A DNA stretch of 64,000 nt from Marasmitruncus massiliensis (GTDB lineage: Bacteria > Bacillota > Clostridia > Oscillospirales > Ruminococcaceae), in assembly GCF_900186535.1 (NCBI RefSeq), contig NZ_FYDE01000005.1, positions 1,030,895 to 1,094,894 of the forward strand. Reading direction: 5' to 3'. The notes below the pieces were generated by a model that did no database searches, had not been told where the DNA came from, and saw only the letters and a list, made by a program, of their open reading frames with translations. How positions within the stretch are numbered: position 1 is the first letter of the stretch; each line of letters starts with the position of its first letter. Position numbers and translations under genes: made by a program. Below are positions 17,639-26,090 of this stretch, piece after piece.

Positions 17639-17667
17639 TTGACATTAAAACCCACTAATCATATAAT
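17639..17667 (+). promoter_or_regulatory. Sigma-A promoter of the amidohydrolase/ABC operon
   Basis: Consensus TTGACA (17639-17644) and TATAAT (17662-17667) with a 17 bp spacer, 55 bp upstream of the chosen start of the first gene. No clear operator was seen. Confidence 0.85.
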
Positions 17668-17721
17668 GATAATATGAATTATAAAACATATATATTTTGT
17701 ATGTTTACTGAGGTGAAGGCA

Positions 17722-19038
17722 ATGGAAGATATAGAAAAAAAGATTCTTGAAATCATTGATGCAAATAAGGAGCAGATCATAGGCTTTGGACAGGATATTT
17801 ACGAACATGCGGAACTTGGTTACAAGGAATACAGGACCGCAGAAAAATTTGCTGCATTTTTAAAAAACTTACGGCTTGAGACTGCAGAAGGGTTAGCCAT
17901 TACAGGCGTAAAGGGATATCTGAAGGGAAATCGGCATGATATCACCCTTTCTTTGATCGGTGAACTGGATGCGCTGCGTATCCCGGATCACCCGAACGCA
18001 AACCCGGTGACCGGGGCCGCGCACTGCTGCGGGCATCATGCACAGCTTGCGGGCGTCATCGGTGCGGCGATCGCTCTGTCCGACGAAGAGGTTGCCAGGT
18101 CTTTGGACGGGGACGTTGTCTTTTTTGCGGTTCCGGCAGAAGAGTATGGCGAAATCGAGTTTAAAAACCAGCTTCGGAACGAGGAAAAGATCTGTTTTGG
18201 GGGCGGCAAAAGCGAACTCATCCGCATCGGCGCTTTCGATGATATCGATCTGTCCGTTGTGCATCATATCTCCCCCGACGGCATTCGCGTGGGGAATGGG
18301 ACTTCCAACGGATTCGTATCGAAAGTAATCCGTTATATCGGCAGGGAAGCGCATGCCGCAGCGCAGCCGGAACGGGGAATCAACGCTTTGAACGCGGCGT
18401 CGCTCGGCTTATCCGCGCTGGCGTATCAGCGCGAGACGTTTCGTGACGAGGATTCCGTCCGTGTCCATCCTATCGTTACGAAGGGCGGAAACCTGGTGAA
18501 TGTCATTCCGAACGAGGCGGTTATTGAAACGCTGGTGCGGGCGAAAAGCACGCAGGCAATTCTTGACGCGGCGGAAAAGACGGATCGCGCGTTTAAGGCG
18601 GGGGCGCTTGCCGTAGGCGCGCAGATAGAAATTGACACGATGCCCGGCTACCTTCCCAGGCTGTCTCAGCCCGCGCATCCGGTACTTTTGGAAGCGGCCT
18701 GGCAGGCTGCTCCCGGAAGGAACGTTACGGAAACGGACCCTGCCACCCATGGTGCCGGTTCCACCGATGTAGGCGACCTGCAGCATATCATGCCCGTGCT
18801 GGAATTTAACACTTCGGGGGCGGCGGGAGCGCTGCATTCCAAGGATTTTGCAATTACCGATGAGGAGGAGGCATACCTCGTTACGGCGAAAATATTTGCG
18901 CTGACCGCCTACAAACTTTTGAAAAACGGGGCACAAGGCGCGCGGAATATCGTATCGGATTTTAAGCCCCGCTATACCAAAAACGAGTACATAAACCTGA
19001 TGAACGGGCTGATCAGCCACGAAAGGACGGAATTTTAG
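17722..19038 (+). CDS. M20-family amidohydrolase (M20D-like)
   Basis: A 438-residue zinc/manganese amidohydrolase. Metal-binding and catalytic blocks are GELDALRIP, HCCGHHAQ, PAEEYGEIE, a dimerisation-domain EAHAAAQPERG and a late HSKDF. Family members cleave N-acyl or N-carbamoyl amino acids and aminobenzoyl-glutamate. ATG 17722 follows GAGGTGAAGG and matches the normal start; an in-frame ATG at 17674 overlaps the promoter region and is rejected. It heads an operon with an ATC-hydrolase-family protein and a nitrate/sulfonate-type importer, so its substrate is probably released from an imported N/S compound. That is an inference. Confidence 0.85.
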   Translation: MEDIEKKILEIIDANKEQIIGFGQDIYEHAELGYKEYRTAEKFAAFLKNLRLETAEGLAITGVKGYLKGNRHDITLSLIGELDALRIPDHPNANPVTGAAHCCGHHAQLAGVIGAAIALSDEEVARSLDGDVVFFAVPAEEYGEIEFKNQLRNEEKICFGGGKSELIRIGAFDDIDLSVVHHISPDGIRVGNGTSNGFVSKVIRYIGREAHAAAQPERGINALNAASLGLSALAYQRETFRDEDSVRVHPIVTKGGNLVNVIPNEAVIETLVRAKSTQAILDAAEKTDRAFKAGALAVGAQIEIDTMPGYLPRLSQPAHPVLLEAAWQAAPGRNVTETDPATHGAGSTDVGDLQHIMPVLEFNTSGAAGALHSKDFAITDEEEAYLVTAKIFALTAYKLLKNGAQGARNIVSDFKPRYTKNEYINLMNGLISHERTEF

Positions 19039-19040
19039 TG

Positions 19041-19574
19041 ATGAGCGATAACACCCTTCCGTATGAGGATGCCGTTTGTGAAGTACGCAAGGCTTGCCGC
19101 CAGTTCGCAATGCTTTATTTCCATTTCGCCAAGGTTCTGGTCGAAGAACTGGGAATCGAGAGGGCGAAGCCGCTCATTCAGAAAGCCGTATTTGAGCTGT
19201 CCCTTGACCGTTCCGGCCAGCTTCGGGAAAAAGCGGCGCAGGAGGGGCTTCCCTATACGATGGAAAGCTTCATGAAACTGGTCGATCTCCCTTTTATTGG
19301 CTGGGTGAAAGAACTTGGCCGCGACCATTGCCCCTATGCCGAAACCTGGAGGAAGTATTATGACGAATATCCATGGTTCCGGGAGATCGCACCCCTATAC
19401 TGCGATGTAATCGACACGACGAATGCCGAAAATTTTACGCGATGTCTGTCCCATAAAATCACAAAGAATGTGTTGACCGGCGCAGATACCTGTGCAAGAG
19501 TGTATTTTGAAAGTGAATCCGTGCAAAAAGGAGAATACAGCTATGGCGAAAAAACAGCAGAAACGAAAACCTAA
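19041..19574 (+). CDS. ATC-hydrolase family protein (L-2-amino-thiazoline-4-carboxylate hydrolase-like)
   Basis: A 177-residue cytoplasmic protein matching the family named after the Pseudomonas enzyme that opens L-2-aminothiazoline-4-carboxylate to N-carbamoyl-cysteine. Visible conserved features are the N-terminal helix pair, a central HCPYAETWRKYY and the late CDVIDTTNAENF/HKITKNVLTGAD region with cysteines. The start is ATG 19041 (a GTG at 19038 overlaps the previous stop). The end overlaps the permease gene by 32 bp. The family is broad, so the reaction is uncertain; coupling to an M20 amidohydrolase is consistent with an ATC-like route. Confidence 0.72.
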   Translation: MSDNTLPYEDAVCEVRKACRQFAMLYFHFAKVLVEELGIERAKPLIQKAVFELSLDRSGQLREKAAQEGLPYTMESFMKLVDLPFIGWVKELGRDHCPYAETWRKYYDEYPWFREIAPLYCDVIDTTNAENFTRCLSHKITKNVLTGADTCARVYFESESVQKGEYSYGEKTAETKT

Positions 19575-20331
19575 ACAGCCCTTATGGATTACTTTTACGC
19601 AAGCCGCAATGATCGCGGCGCTGCTCCTGTTCGTTGAATTTGTGGTAAGCCGGGGATATGTAAACCCAATCTTTCTGGCATCGCCAACCCAGATAACAAA
19701 TGAGCTTCTCTATATGCTTGAGAAAAATACATTGCTGCCCCATTTGCTCATTACACTTCAGGAGGCCGCGGTGGGGTATGTGATTGCGGCGGTAACCGGC
19801 ATCAGCATCGGCGTGTTGTTTGTTACGTTCCCAAAGGTTGAAAAGCTGTTTACCCCCTTTTTCGCCGCGTTGATGGCCATCCCCAAAACAGCCATCATGC
19901 CTCTTTTGATCGTATGGTTCGGTATCGGCTTTCGAAGCAAGGTCGTCATGGTATTCCTTTTCTGTATGTTTACCGTTCTTTTTAATACTGTGTCGGGAGC
20001 CAAACAAACCAAAGCGGAGCACTTGAAAGTAGCAAAGGTGTTCGAAGCAAACCATGCGCAGATTATTTTTAAAATCCTGCTGCCTTCTGCGCTGCCCAGC
20101 ATTTTCGCGGGTTTGAGGGTTACGGCGGCGACTGCGATTACAGGCGTCCTGTTTGCCGAGATGGTTGCCTCGAGGGGCGGCGCCGGTTTTCTGCTCAGCG
20201 AGGCACAGCAGGTATTGAATACACCGGAGCTTTTTCTGATTATCATTATTGTTACGATTCTGTCCGTGCTATTTGTGACATTCATTAATTTTATTGAATA
20301 TATTGTCTGCCATAATTGGCGCACGATGTAA
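19543..20331 (+). CDS. ABC transporter permease, SsuC/TauC family
   Basis: A 262-residue inner-membrane permease with six hydrophobic segments and the EAA-type loop (FEANHAQIIFKILLPSALP) that docks on the ATPase. The ATG at 19543 has AAAAGGAG upstream. The open frame extends further up to 19492, but that part has no ribosome binding site and lies in the previous gene. Relatives move nitrate, sulfonates, taurine or pyrimidine precursors. It works with the binding protein and ATPase encoded next. Confidence 0.88.
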   Translation: MAKKQQKRKPKQPLWITFTQAAMIAALLLFVEFVVSRGYVNPIFLASPTQITNELLYMLEKNTLLPHLLITLQEAAVGYVIAAVTGISIGVLFVTFPKVEKLFTPFFAALMAIPKTAIMPLLIVWFGIGFRSKVVMVFLFCMFTVLFNTVSGAKQTKAEHLKVAKVFEANHAQIIFKILLPSALPSIFAGLRVTAATAITGVLFAEMVASRGGAGFLLSEAQQVLNTPELFLIIIIVTILSVLFVTFINFIEYIVCHNWRTM

Positions 20332-20394
20332 TTTGGCTTTTTAGGTATTTTAAGCGTATACGGTTTAAAAATTTAGTATTTAAGAGGGATGAAA

Positions 20395-21504
20395 ATGAAA
20401 AAACAGTTCAAACAACAACACAACAGATTGCTTGCGATATTTCTGGCGTTCGCGCTGACTTTACCGCTCAGCGCCTGCGGCGGGGCTCCGTCAGTCTCCG
20501 GCAGCAGTTCAGCTGCCGCCGGCGGCGGCCAGGATACCGATGACCGTGTCCCCGTGCCGGAAGATGCGCCCTGGAAAAACCGCGATCATGAATCGATTAC
20601 AGTGAATTCCGGCTTTGCGCTTGGAATGACAGGAATTGCCAACCAGTTTGCTATTAAGAACGGCTGGTATGAAGATGCGGGGATTATCCTGAATCAGGTC
20701 GATATTGACAATCCGGTATCCGCTTTCGGCTCAGGCGATATTGATATCGCGGATGGCGATCCCGGCACGTATGTGCCTGCCATCGTGAATAAAGTCCCTA
20801 TGAAAATCATCAGCAACATGTGGAGAAACCGGGGCGCTTTCTGGATCATTGGCAGCAATGATATCAAAAGCTGGGAAGACCTGAAAGGCAAGAAGGTCGG
20901 CACCGCTGCCGCTACCGGCGGAATGAAGCTTACATTGATGGAGACGCTGTCGAAAAATGGAGTTGACCCGGAGAAGGATGTGGAGCTCGTAGCCAACGGT
21001 GTCCGTCAGGAAGCATATGCGACCCTCACCTCTGGAGAGGTTGACGCCACCGTGATCCATCAGCCTTTTGCCACACTCGCCGAAAAAGAGGGAACCGGGC
21101 ATGTCCTTGCGAAGACATGGGAATTCATTCCGGATTATACAACGGGAGTCCTTGTGGCTTCGAACCGGCTGATCGAGGAACAGCCGGAGGCAATCGAGAG
21201 AATTCTGGAGGTTTATTACTACGCAAACGAATACTGCAAAAACAATTTTGACGTATTTATCCCGTGGGCTGCCGAATATCTGAACCTTGATGAAGCAACC
21301 ACCAAAGAAACCATAGAGTCGGAAATCGTACTCTGGGAAAACGACCCCATTGTCGACATTGCCCGCCTGCAGGTTACCGAAGACCTTCTCTATAAATACG
21401 GCATGCAGAAAGAATCCTTTGATGTTGGAGAAAATGTTGTCGACAACCGTTTCGCCGAAAAAGCTGCCCAGGATTTGGGGCTGGGCAAATACGCCGCTAA
21501 ATAG
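20395..21504 (+). CDS. ABC transporter substrate-binding lipoprotein, NMT1/SsuA-like
   Basis: A 369-residue lipoprotein with a signal peptide ending LPLSAC (lipid Cys at 28), then a Ser/Gly-rich linker and a two-lobed binding domain of the NMT1/THI5-like type. Conserved stretches include the GDIDIADGDPGTYVPA loop, SWEDLKGKKVGTA and EVDATVIHQPFATL. The ligand is unknown. The family binds aliphatic sulfonates, nitrate and thiamine precursors. I prefer ATG 20395 over ATG 20389 because the GAGGG site would touch the upstream one. Confidence 0.87.
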   Translation: MKKQFKQQHNRLLAIFLAFALTLPLSACGGAPSVSGSSSAAAGGGQDTDDRVPVPEDAPWKNRDHESITVNSGFALGMTGIANQFAIKNGWYEDAGIILNQVDIDNPVSAFGSGDIDIADGDPGTYVPAIVNKVPMKIISNMWRNRGAFWIIGSNDIKSWEDLKGKKVGTAAATGGMKLTLMETLSKNGVDPEKDVELVANGVRQEAYATLTSGEVDATVIHQPFATLAEKEGTGHVLAKTWEFIPDYTTGVLVASNRLIEEQPEAIERILEVYYYANEYCKNNFDVFIPWAAEYLNLDEATTKETIESEIVLWENDPIVDIARLQVTEDLLYKYGMQKESFDVGENVVDNRFAEKAAQDLGLGKYAAK

Positions 21505-21519
21505 CACGAGGGTGATCGA

Positions 21520-22302
21520 ATGCCAATCATTGAATTTCGTAATTTATTTAAAACGTACGCCAATCAGGAAGGCGAAGAAATGAACGCGCTGGAAAATATC
21601 AATCTAAAGGTGAAAGACGGCGAGTTCGTTTGTATCTTAGGCCCAAGCGGGTGCGGCAAAAGCACGCTTCTGGAGATTGCGGCGGGTCTTTTGCCGCCGA
21701 CCAAAGGCGAGTTCCTATTGGATGGCACGCCCCGGACGGGTACCAGCCGGGATATCGGCGTGGTTTTTCAGGATTCTTCCCTCTTTCCATGGCGCAATAT
21801 CCGCAAAAATCTGGAGTTCGGCCTGGAGATAGCCGGAGTGGACAAAGGCATCCGCGCGCAGAAGGTACAAGAGGCAATCGAGATGGTCGGGCTGAGCGGG
21901 TTTGAAAACAAATATCCGCACCAGCTTTCCGGCGGGATGCGCCAGCGCGCGGGCCTGGCCCGCACGCTGGTCAATAACCCGTCCTGCATCCTGATGGATG
22001 AACCGTTCAGCGCGGTCGACCATCTGACGCGGCTGACACTGCAGGAGGAGATTGTCCGGATATGGCAGAGGGAAAAAAAGACCATCATATTCATTACGCA
22101 TGATGTCTCGGAAGCGGTCTACCTTGCAACCCGCATCGTGGTGCTTACCCCGCGGCCCGGAAGAATCCAGAAACTGTTTGATGTCCCGTTCCCGCAGCCG
22201 CGCAACCGCAATGACATCAGCTTTATTGAAATCATAGAAAAAATATATATGTGCCTGAACAATCCCGAAGGAAAAGACGGTAAGATCGAATATACAATAT
22301 AA
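21520..22302 (+). CDS. ABC transporter ATPase, SsuB/TauB family
   Basis: A 260-residue ATPase with Walker A GPSGCGKST, a Q loop in VVFQDSSLFPW, signature LSGGMRQRAGLA, Walker B CILMDEPFSAVD and switch histidine FITHDVSEA. It energises the importer formed with the permease and the binding protein. It starts 15 bp after the binding-protein gene. Confidence 0.92.
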   Translation: MPIIEFRNLFKTYANQEGEEMNALENINLKVKDGEFVCILGPSGCGKSTLLEIAAGLLPPTKGEFLLDGTPRTGTSRDIGVVFQDSSLFPWRNIRKNLEFGLEIAGVDKGIRAQKVQEAIEMVGLSGFENKYPHQLSGGMRQRAGLARTLVNNPSCILMDEPFSAVDHLTRLTLQEEIVRIWQREKKTIIFITHDVSEAVYLATRIVVLTPRPGRIQKLFDVPFPQPRNRNDISFIEIIEKIYMCLNNPEGKDGKIEYTI

Positions 22303-22320
22303 TATCAGGAGGAATGATCA

Positions 22321-23157
22321 ATGGCGGAAGAATTATTGAGGCAGTTTCATTTGAGCGACGAAGAATATCTGGCCCTGGATGAGGTCGAATTTCGGGCCAG
22401 GTTCCGCGAGCGTATCCACCACACGCTGGAAATCCAGGCCTATGCGGCCGCTAACGGCGAGGGCAAATTGAGTGCGGACCAAAACAGCACGGCAAAGAAG
22501 TTTCTCCGCCTTTGGGAAGAGCGCAAGCTCCCCAAAAACCTGCCGGAGTATCTGTATGCTGAAAAGCTGGTCGGCTTTTCGGAAAAACTCCTGCGGGGAG
22601 AAAAGCTCGAGCTTAATGAGTTTCAGCCGTATGCATTGACCGAAGCGGAGAAAGATGCCTTTTATAAGGTCATCTTTGAGAGAAGGTCGGTCCGGCATTT
22701 CACCGATCAGGACGTTCCCGACGAGCTTATCAACCAAATATTGACCAGCGGGTTATGGGCCGCGCATTCCTGCAATCTGCAGTCGATCCGCTATCTTGTT
22801 GTACGGGAAAAAACAACGGCCGGGCTTTTTAAAGGAAGTGATGTTCCCGGAGGGCCGGTGCATCTGGTGGTGCTGCAGGATGAACGCGTATACAGGGCAA
22901 ACCCGCTTAATCCCGTGCGCAACCGGTTGATCGACGCGGGGGCTGCCGCGCAGAATATTGCGCTTGCCGCGCACGCTTCGGGGCTTGCCGGTGTCTGGCT
23001 GACATTTAATAATACAATGATCGAACGGATCAGCAAATACTTTGATCTGCCGGAGTATATCAAAGTCGTAACCTATGTCGATATCGGGTATCCTAACCAG
23101 ACGCCTTATCCGCCTCAGCGGCTGACTTTAGAGGAAGCTGTTCTGGCAAATGTCTGA
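22321..23157 (+). CDS. Nitroreductase-family protein with N-terminal extension
   Basis: A 278-residue protein. About 115 N-terminal residues are helical and not part of the usual fold. The nitroreductase FMN domain then begins at FERRSVRHFTDQDVP, with SCNLQSIRY and GVWLTF blocks for flavin binding. Family members reduce nitro groups, quinones, enones or dehalogenate. The gene is 18 bp after the ATPase gene with an AGGAGG site, so it belongs to the import operon and probably acts on the imported compound or its product. Confidence 0.82.
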   Translation: MAEELLRQFHLSDEEYLALDEVEFRARFRERIHHTLEIQAYAAANGEGKLSADQNSTAKKFLRLWEERKLPKNLPEYLYAEKLVGFSEKLLRGEKLELNEFQPYALTEAEKDAFYKVIFERRSVRHFTDQDVPDELINQILTSGLWAAHSCNLQSIRYLVVREKTTAGLFKGSDVPGGPVHLVVLQDERVYRANPLNPVRNRLIDAGAAAQNIALAAHASGLAGVWLTFNNTMIERISKYFDLPEYIKVVTYVDIGYPNQTPYPPQRLTLEEAVLANV

Positions 23158-23168
23158 GGAATAGAACC

Positions 23169-23864
23169 ATGAAAATACTTATAACAGGCGCAAGCCAGGG
23201 CATCGGGCTCGCAATTGCGCAGGAACTGCACGAGCGGAAGCATGAGCTTTTTCTGGTTGCCAGAGATGCCCAGAGACTTTCTGACGCGGTCAGCCGCTTT
23301 GGCGTAAACGTCTCCGGCACAAGCTGTGATTTGGAAAACCCAGAAGAAATTGCAAAACTGATTCAAAAAGTGAAGCAGGAGCATTTTTCACCGGATGTGC
23401 TGATCCTGAATGCCGCCTCTTTCGGACAATCGCCCCGGTCGGTGCTGAAAGCCCCGGCTGATGAATTGAGAAAGCTGCTTGAGATCAATGTGGTGGCCAA
23501 CTACCAGCTGGTGCAGGGCTTTATTGATTCACTCAAGGCAAGCCAACACCCGCGCATCATCCTGATTGGCTCTACGGCCGGAATCCGGGTGGACGACGGT
23601 TCTCTTTATGGCATATCCAAATGGGCGCTGAAATCCTATGCTTATTTTTTGCGGAATGAACTCAAAGATCTTGGCATTGGCGTTACGCTTCTTAATCCGG
23701 GCGGCACCTTTACGCAAAAGCGTGTGCCCAACGAAACCATGCCGGAAGACAGGCTGCTGAATTCCACGGATATCGCGAAAATGATTTCGGCTGTACTGGA
23801 GTTGAGTCCACAGGCGGTGGTGGAGGAGATCAATATCCGCCCCATGCTGGGGGATACCTATTAA
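23169..23864 (+). CDS. SDR-family oxidoreductase
   Basis: A 231-residue short-chain dehydrogenase with the classical motifs TGASQGIG, LILNAA (for NNAG), the catalytic Ser in LIGSTAG and YGISK. It starts 11 bp after the nitroreductase gene and is the last clear gene of the long operon. Substrate unknown. Confidence 0.85.
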   Translation: MKILITGASQGIGLAIAQELHERKHELFLVARDAQRLSDAVSRFGVNVSGTSCDLENPEEIAKLIQKVKQEHFSPDVLILNAASFGQSPRSVLKAPADELRKLLEINVVANYQLVQGFIDSLKASQHPRIILIGSTAGIRVDDGSLYGISKWALKSYAYFLRNELKDLGIGVTLLNPGGTFTQKRVPNETMPEDRLLNSTDIAKMISAVLELSPQAVVEEINIRPMLGDTY

Positions 23865-23997
23865 CTTATCCGGCCCACTGACAGATCACCTGTAGCTGCC
23901 AGAAAGTTCCAATTAAATCAGCCGTCTGACTGTGTAAAATAAGAAGGCCCCCTTTTCAAAATGCAAAGGTGGCGAAAATAGAAGCGGGAGGTGCGCT

Positions 23998-24615
23998 ATG
24001 GCAAAGGAACGCCCGGCCACCATTGACGACTATATTGCCGGATGCAATCCCGCAGTGCAGCCTGCCCTGCGGGAGCTGCGCCGCACGATTGCGCAGGCCG
24101 CGCCGGAGGCGGCCGAGAAGATCAGCTGGGGGATGGCCACATTTTCTTATCAAGGGAATCTGGTACATTTTTCCGCGGAGAAAAAGCATATTGGATTTCA
24201 TCCGGCACCCAGCGCAATCGAAGCCTTTCAGACGGAGCTTGCAGATTACCATTGCTCCAAGGGGACGGTGCGGTTTCCCTACGAGGAACCGCTCCCGCTT
24301 GATCTGATCCGCAGGATGGTCCGCTTCCGGGTAGAGGAGCAGATTGCATTGGCCGAAGCGAAAAAAGCAGGCGGGAAATCCGAAAAGGTTTTGCGCCCGC
24401 GTTATCCTATACCGGACGATGTGGCAAAAGCGTTGCAGCGTGAGGGACTGACAGGGCAGTATGAGGCCCGGCCGCCCTATCAGCGAAATGATTATATCGG
24501 CTGGATCACACAAGCCAAACGTACACAAACGCGGGAGAAGCGCATACGGCAGATGCTTGACGAGCTGCGCTCCGGAGACATCTACATGGGCATGGCCTAT
24601 TCCGCAAAGAAATAA
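23998..24615 (+). CDS. DUF1801 / YdeI-like two-domain protein
   Basis: A 205-residue cytoplasmic protein. The N-terminal half (about 1-118) is a DUF1801 domain of the YdhG/frataxin-like type, including KISWGMATFSYQGN and KHIGFHP. The C-terminal half (about 130-205) matches the YdeI/OmpD-associated alpha-helical domain (PDDVAKAL, YIGWITQAKRTQTREKRI), linked in some bacteria to metal or antimicrobial-peptide tolerance. No reaction is established. It has a GGGAGGTG site and its own terminator. Confidence 0.8.
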   Translation: MAKERPATIDDYIAGCNPAVQPALRELRRTIAQAAPEAAEKISWGMATFSYQGNLVHFSAEKKHIGFHPAPSAIEAFQTELADYHCSKGTVRFPYEEPLPLDLIRRMVRFRVEEQIALAEAKKAGGKSEKVLRPRYPIPDDVAKALQREGLTGQYEARPPYQRNDYIGWITQAKRTQTREKRIRQMLDELRSGDIYMGMAYSAKK

Positions 24616-24617
24616 CA

Positions 24618-24652
24618 GCCGGAGGCCGGCCGATTCCGGCCTCCGGCATTTT
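24618..24652 (+). terminator. Terminator after the DUF1801 gene
   Basis: Perfect 12 bp GC-rich stem, GCCGGAGGCCGG (24618-24629) with CCGGCCTCCGGC (24636-24647), followed by ATTTTG. Confidence 0.75.
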
Positions 24653-24735
24653 GCCTGTTTTTATAGAAATCATTTCAGGTGTTCTTTTTTACGAATTGGT
24701 CTTCTATACAAATATGGGCCGCTGACTGCCGCTCG

Positions 24736-25788
24736 TCAATCATATGGCTCGACGATCACTTTCATTGTGCCGCCACATACCATTCCTTCCTCTTCAGCAA
24801 CTTCACCGGTCATATCGATGTCAACCAGTTTGCATCTGCCGCTTTGAATCACATCATAAGCCACTTGCATGACGGAGCTTTCACTGCAGCCGCCACCAAT
24901 GCTCCCTAAGGTTTTTCCGAAGGGCCAGACCACCATTTTCGCGCCAATATTTCGTGGAACGGAGCCTTTGGTCTGAATGATGGTGGCAAGAGCTCTGGGC
25001 TCCTGTCGTTCTTCGCTCAGTTCAGAGAGAACCGCACGGTCCAATTCCGGCCAATTGCGATCGGCACATTTCCTCTTGAACTGTATCAGCTCGGAGAGAA
25101 TGGAAACGGAAATTTCTTCAGGCGTCTGTGCGCCGATATCCAGGCCAATGGGGGCGCGAACCAGATTCAGCTTTTCATCTGAAAAGCCTTCGTCGGAAAG
25201 CTGCGCTATTGCGGCGCGCACCCTTCTTTTGGAACCAATCATGCCCGTGTAGGCAGTTTCAAAATGCAGCGCCTGCCGGAGGCAATCCAGATCGTGCCGG
25301 TGCCCCCGGGTAATAATAACGATAAACGTAGAACGGTTGATGTTCAAAAGGGGAAAACAGCTGTCAAAGCTCTCGCACAGGACCTTGTCCGCCAGGGGAA
25401 ACCGCTGCTTGTTTGCGAATGAAGGGCGGTCGTCTACGACTGTAACCGAGAACCCGCATTTTGCGCTGAATTCAGCCAACGGTTTTGCAATATGCCCGCC
25501 GCCTAAAATAATGAGTCGGGATTCGGGAAAGTACGGTTCCGCAATGAGATAGTTCCCTTGGCCGTCTTCCTCATAGTTCAGCTTTCCGTCCTGAAGAGCG
25601 GACTGCGCAAGCCGGAAAGAACTGTCCGCGGCGTCAGCCGCTTTTTTGATTTCTGCTTCTGTCAGAATCGTCTTATTCGAGGCATCTGGGGAGTTGGATT
25701 GAAAGCACAGTCTGGTCAATATGACAACCTTATGCCCGCAATCCAGTTCTTTTGCCACTGCCTGATAGAGTTTATAGTATGATCTCAT
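24736..25788 (-). CDS. XdhC-family molybdenum-hydroxylase maturation protein, domain order reversed
   Basis: A 350-residue protein of the XdhC/CoxI family, which binds molybdenum cofactor and inserts it into xanthine-dehydrogenase-type enzymes. In standard XdhC the CoxI-like domain comes first. Here the Rossmann XdhC_C domain (IILGGGHIAKPLAEF, about 90-235) precedes the CoxI-like domain (QTKGSVPRNIGAKM and SIGGGCSES, about 255-350). No molybdenum hydroxylase gene is next to it, so its client must be elsewhere. ATG 25788 is chosen because AGAGG lies 10 bases upstream. An ATG at 25809 has no such site. Confidence 0.82.
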   Translation of the reverse strand: MRSYYKLYQAVAKELDCGHKVVILTRLCFQSNSPDASNKTILTEAEIKKAADAADSSFRLAQSALQDGKLNYEEDGQGNYLIAEPYFPESRLIILGGGHIAKPLAEFSAKCGFSVTVVDDRPSFANKQRFPLADKVLCESFDSCFPLLNINRSTFIVIITRGHRHDLDCLRQALHFETAYTGMIGSKRRVRAAIAQLSDEGFSDEKLNLVRAPIGLDIGAQTPEEISVSILSELIQFKRKCADRNWPELDRAVLSELSEERQEPRALATIIQTKGSVPRNIGAKMVVWPFGKTLGSIGGGCSESSVMQVAYDVIQSGRCKLVDIDMTGEVAEEEGMVCGGTMKVIVEPYD

Positions 25789-25830
25789 GTTGATTGAACC
25801 TCTTCGCATAAATTTTTATTCCAGTGCTAA

Positions 25831-25858
25831 TTGACTATTCATATAAGTTTTGTATAAT
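25831..25858 (+). promoter_or_regulatory. Promoter of the M20 peptidase/C39 unit
   Basis: TTGACT (25831-25836), a 16 bp spacer and TATAAT (25853-25858). It implies a leader of about 225 nt before the first gene. Confidence 0.7.
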
Positions 25859-25919
25859 ATAGTTATGATAACGCTTTCATGAATTACTGTCAATATGGCG
25901 CAATAATAGGAGAATTATA

Positions 25920-26057
25920 ATGGATTTTACTGCCGTTTATATGCTTATGACCGATGGCAGAAAGCCCAAGTGAGGTGTCGCCGGCCAGTTGCTCCTCTCA
26001 TTGTAGCTTAGGCACGAGATGGATGGAAGCCGGACTGGCTGCCCGGCTTTCTTGTCC
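25920..26057 (+). promoter_or_regulatory. Structured 5' leader with short reading frame (candidate attenuator or riboswitch)
   Basis: The leader holds a 17-codon frame (25920-25973) with an ATAGGAG site. AGAAAGCC (25959-25966) can pair with GGCTTTCT (26045-26052). The latter also forms the right arm of a hairpin, AAGCCGG (26027-26033) with CCGGCTT (26043-26049), followed by a T-rich stretch. The two pairings exclude each other, as in an attenuator. GCCGG-CCAGT (25980-25989) can also pair with ACTGG and CCGGC. It does not match a riboswitch class I know. Confidence 0.5.
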
Positions 26058-26090
26058 AAATTTATTGTAATAGTGAGGTGAAAAGCTGCG

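Noticed and set aside
25920-26006. Possible tiny selenoprotein (in-frame TGA at 25971 followed by 11 more codons)
   Set aside because: No convincing bacterial SECIS hairpin at the required distance and no similarity to a known selenoprotein. The structure fits an attenuator better.
26025-26050. GAAGCCGG motif resembling part of a cobalamin riboswitch
   Set aside because: The conserved B12 box and the rest of the cobalamin core are absent. The motif is one arm of a local hairpin.
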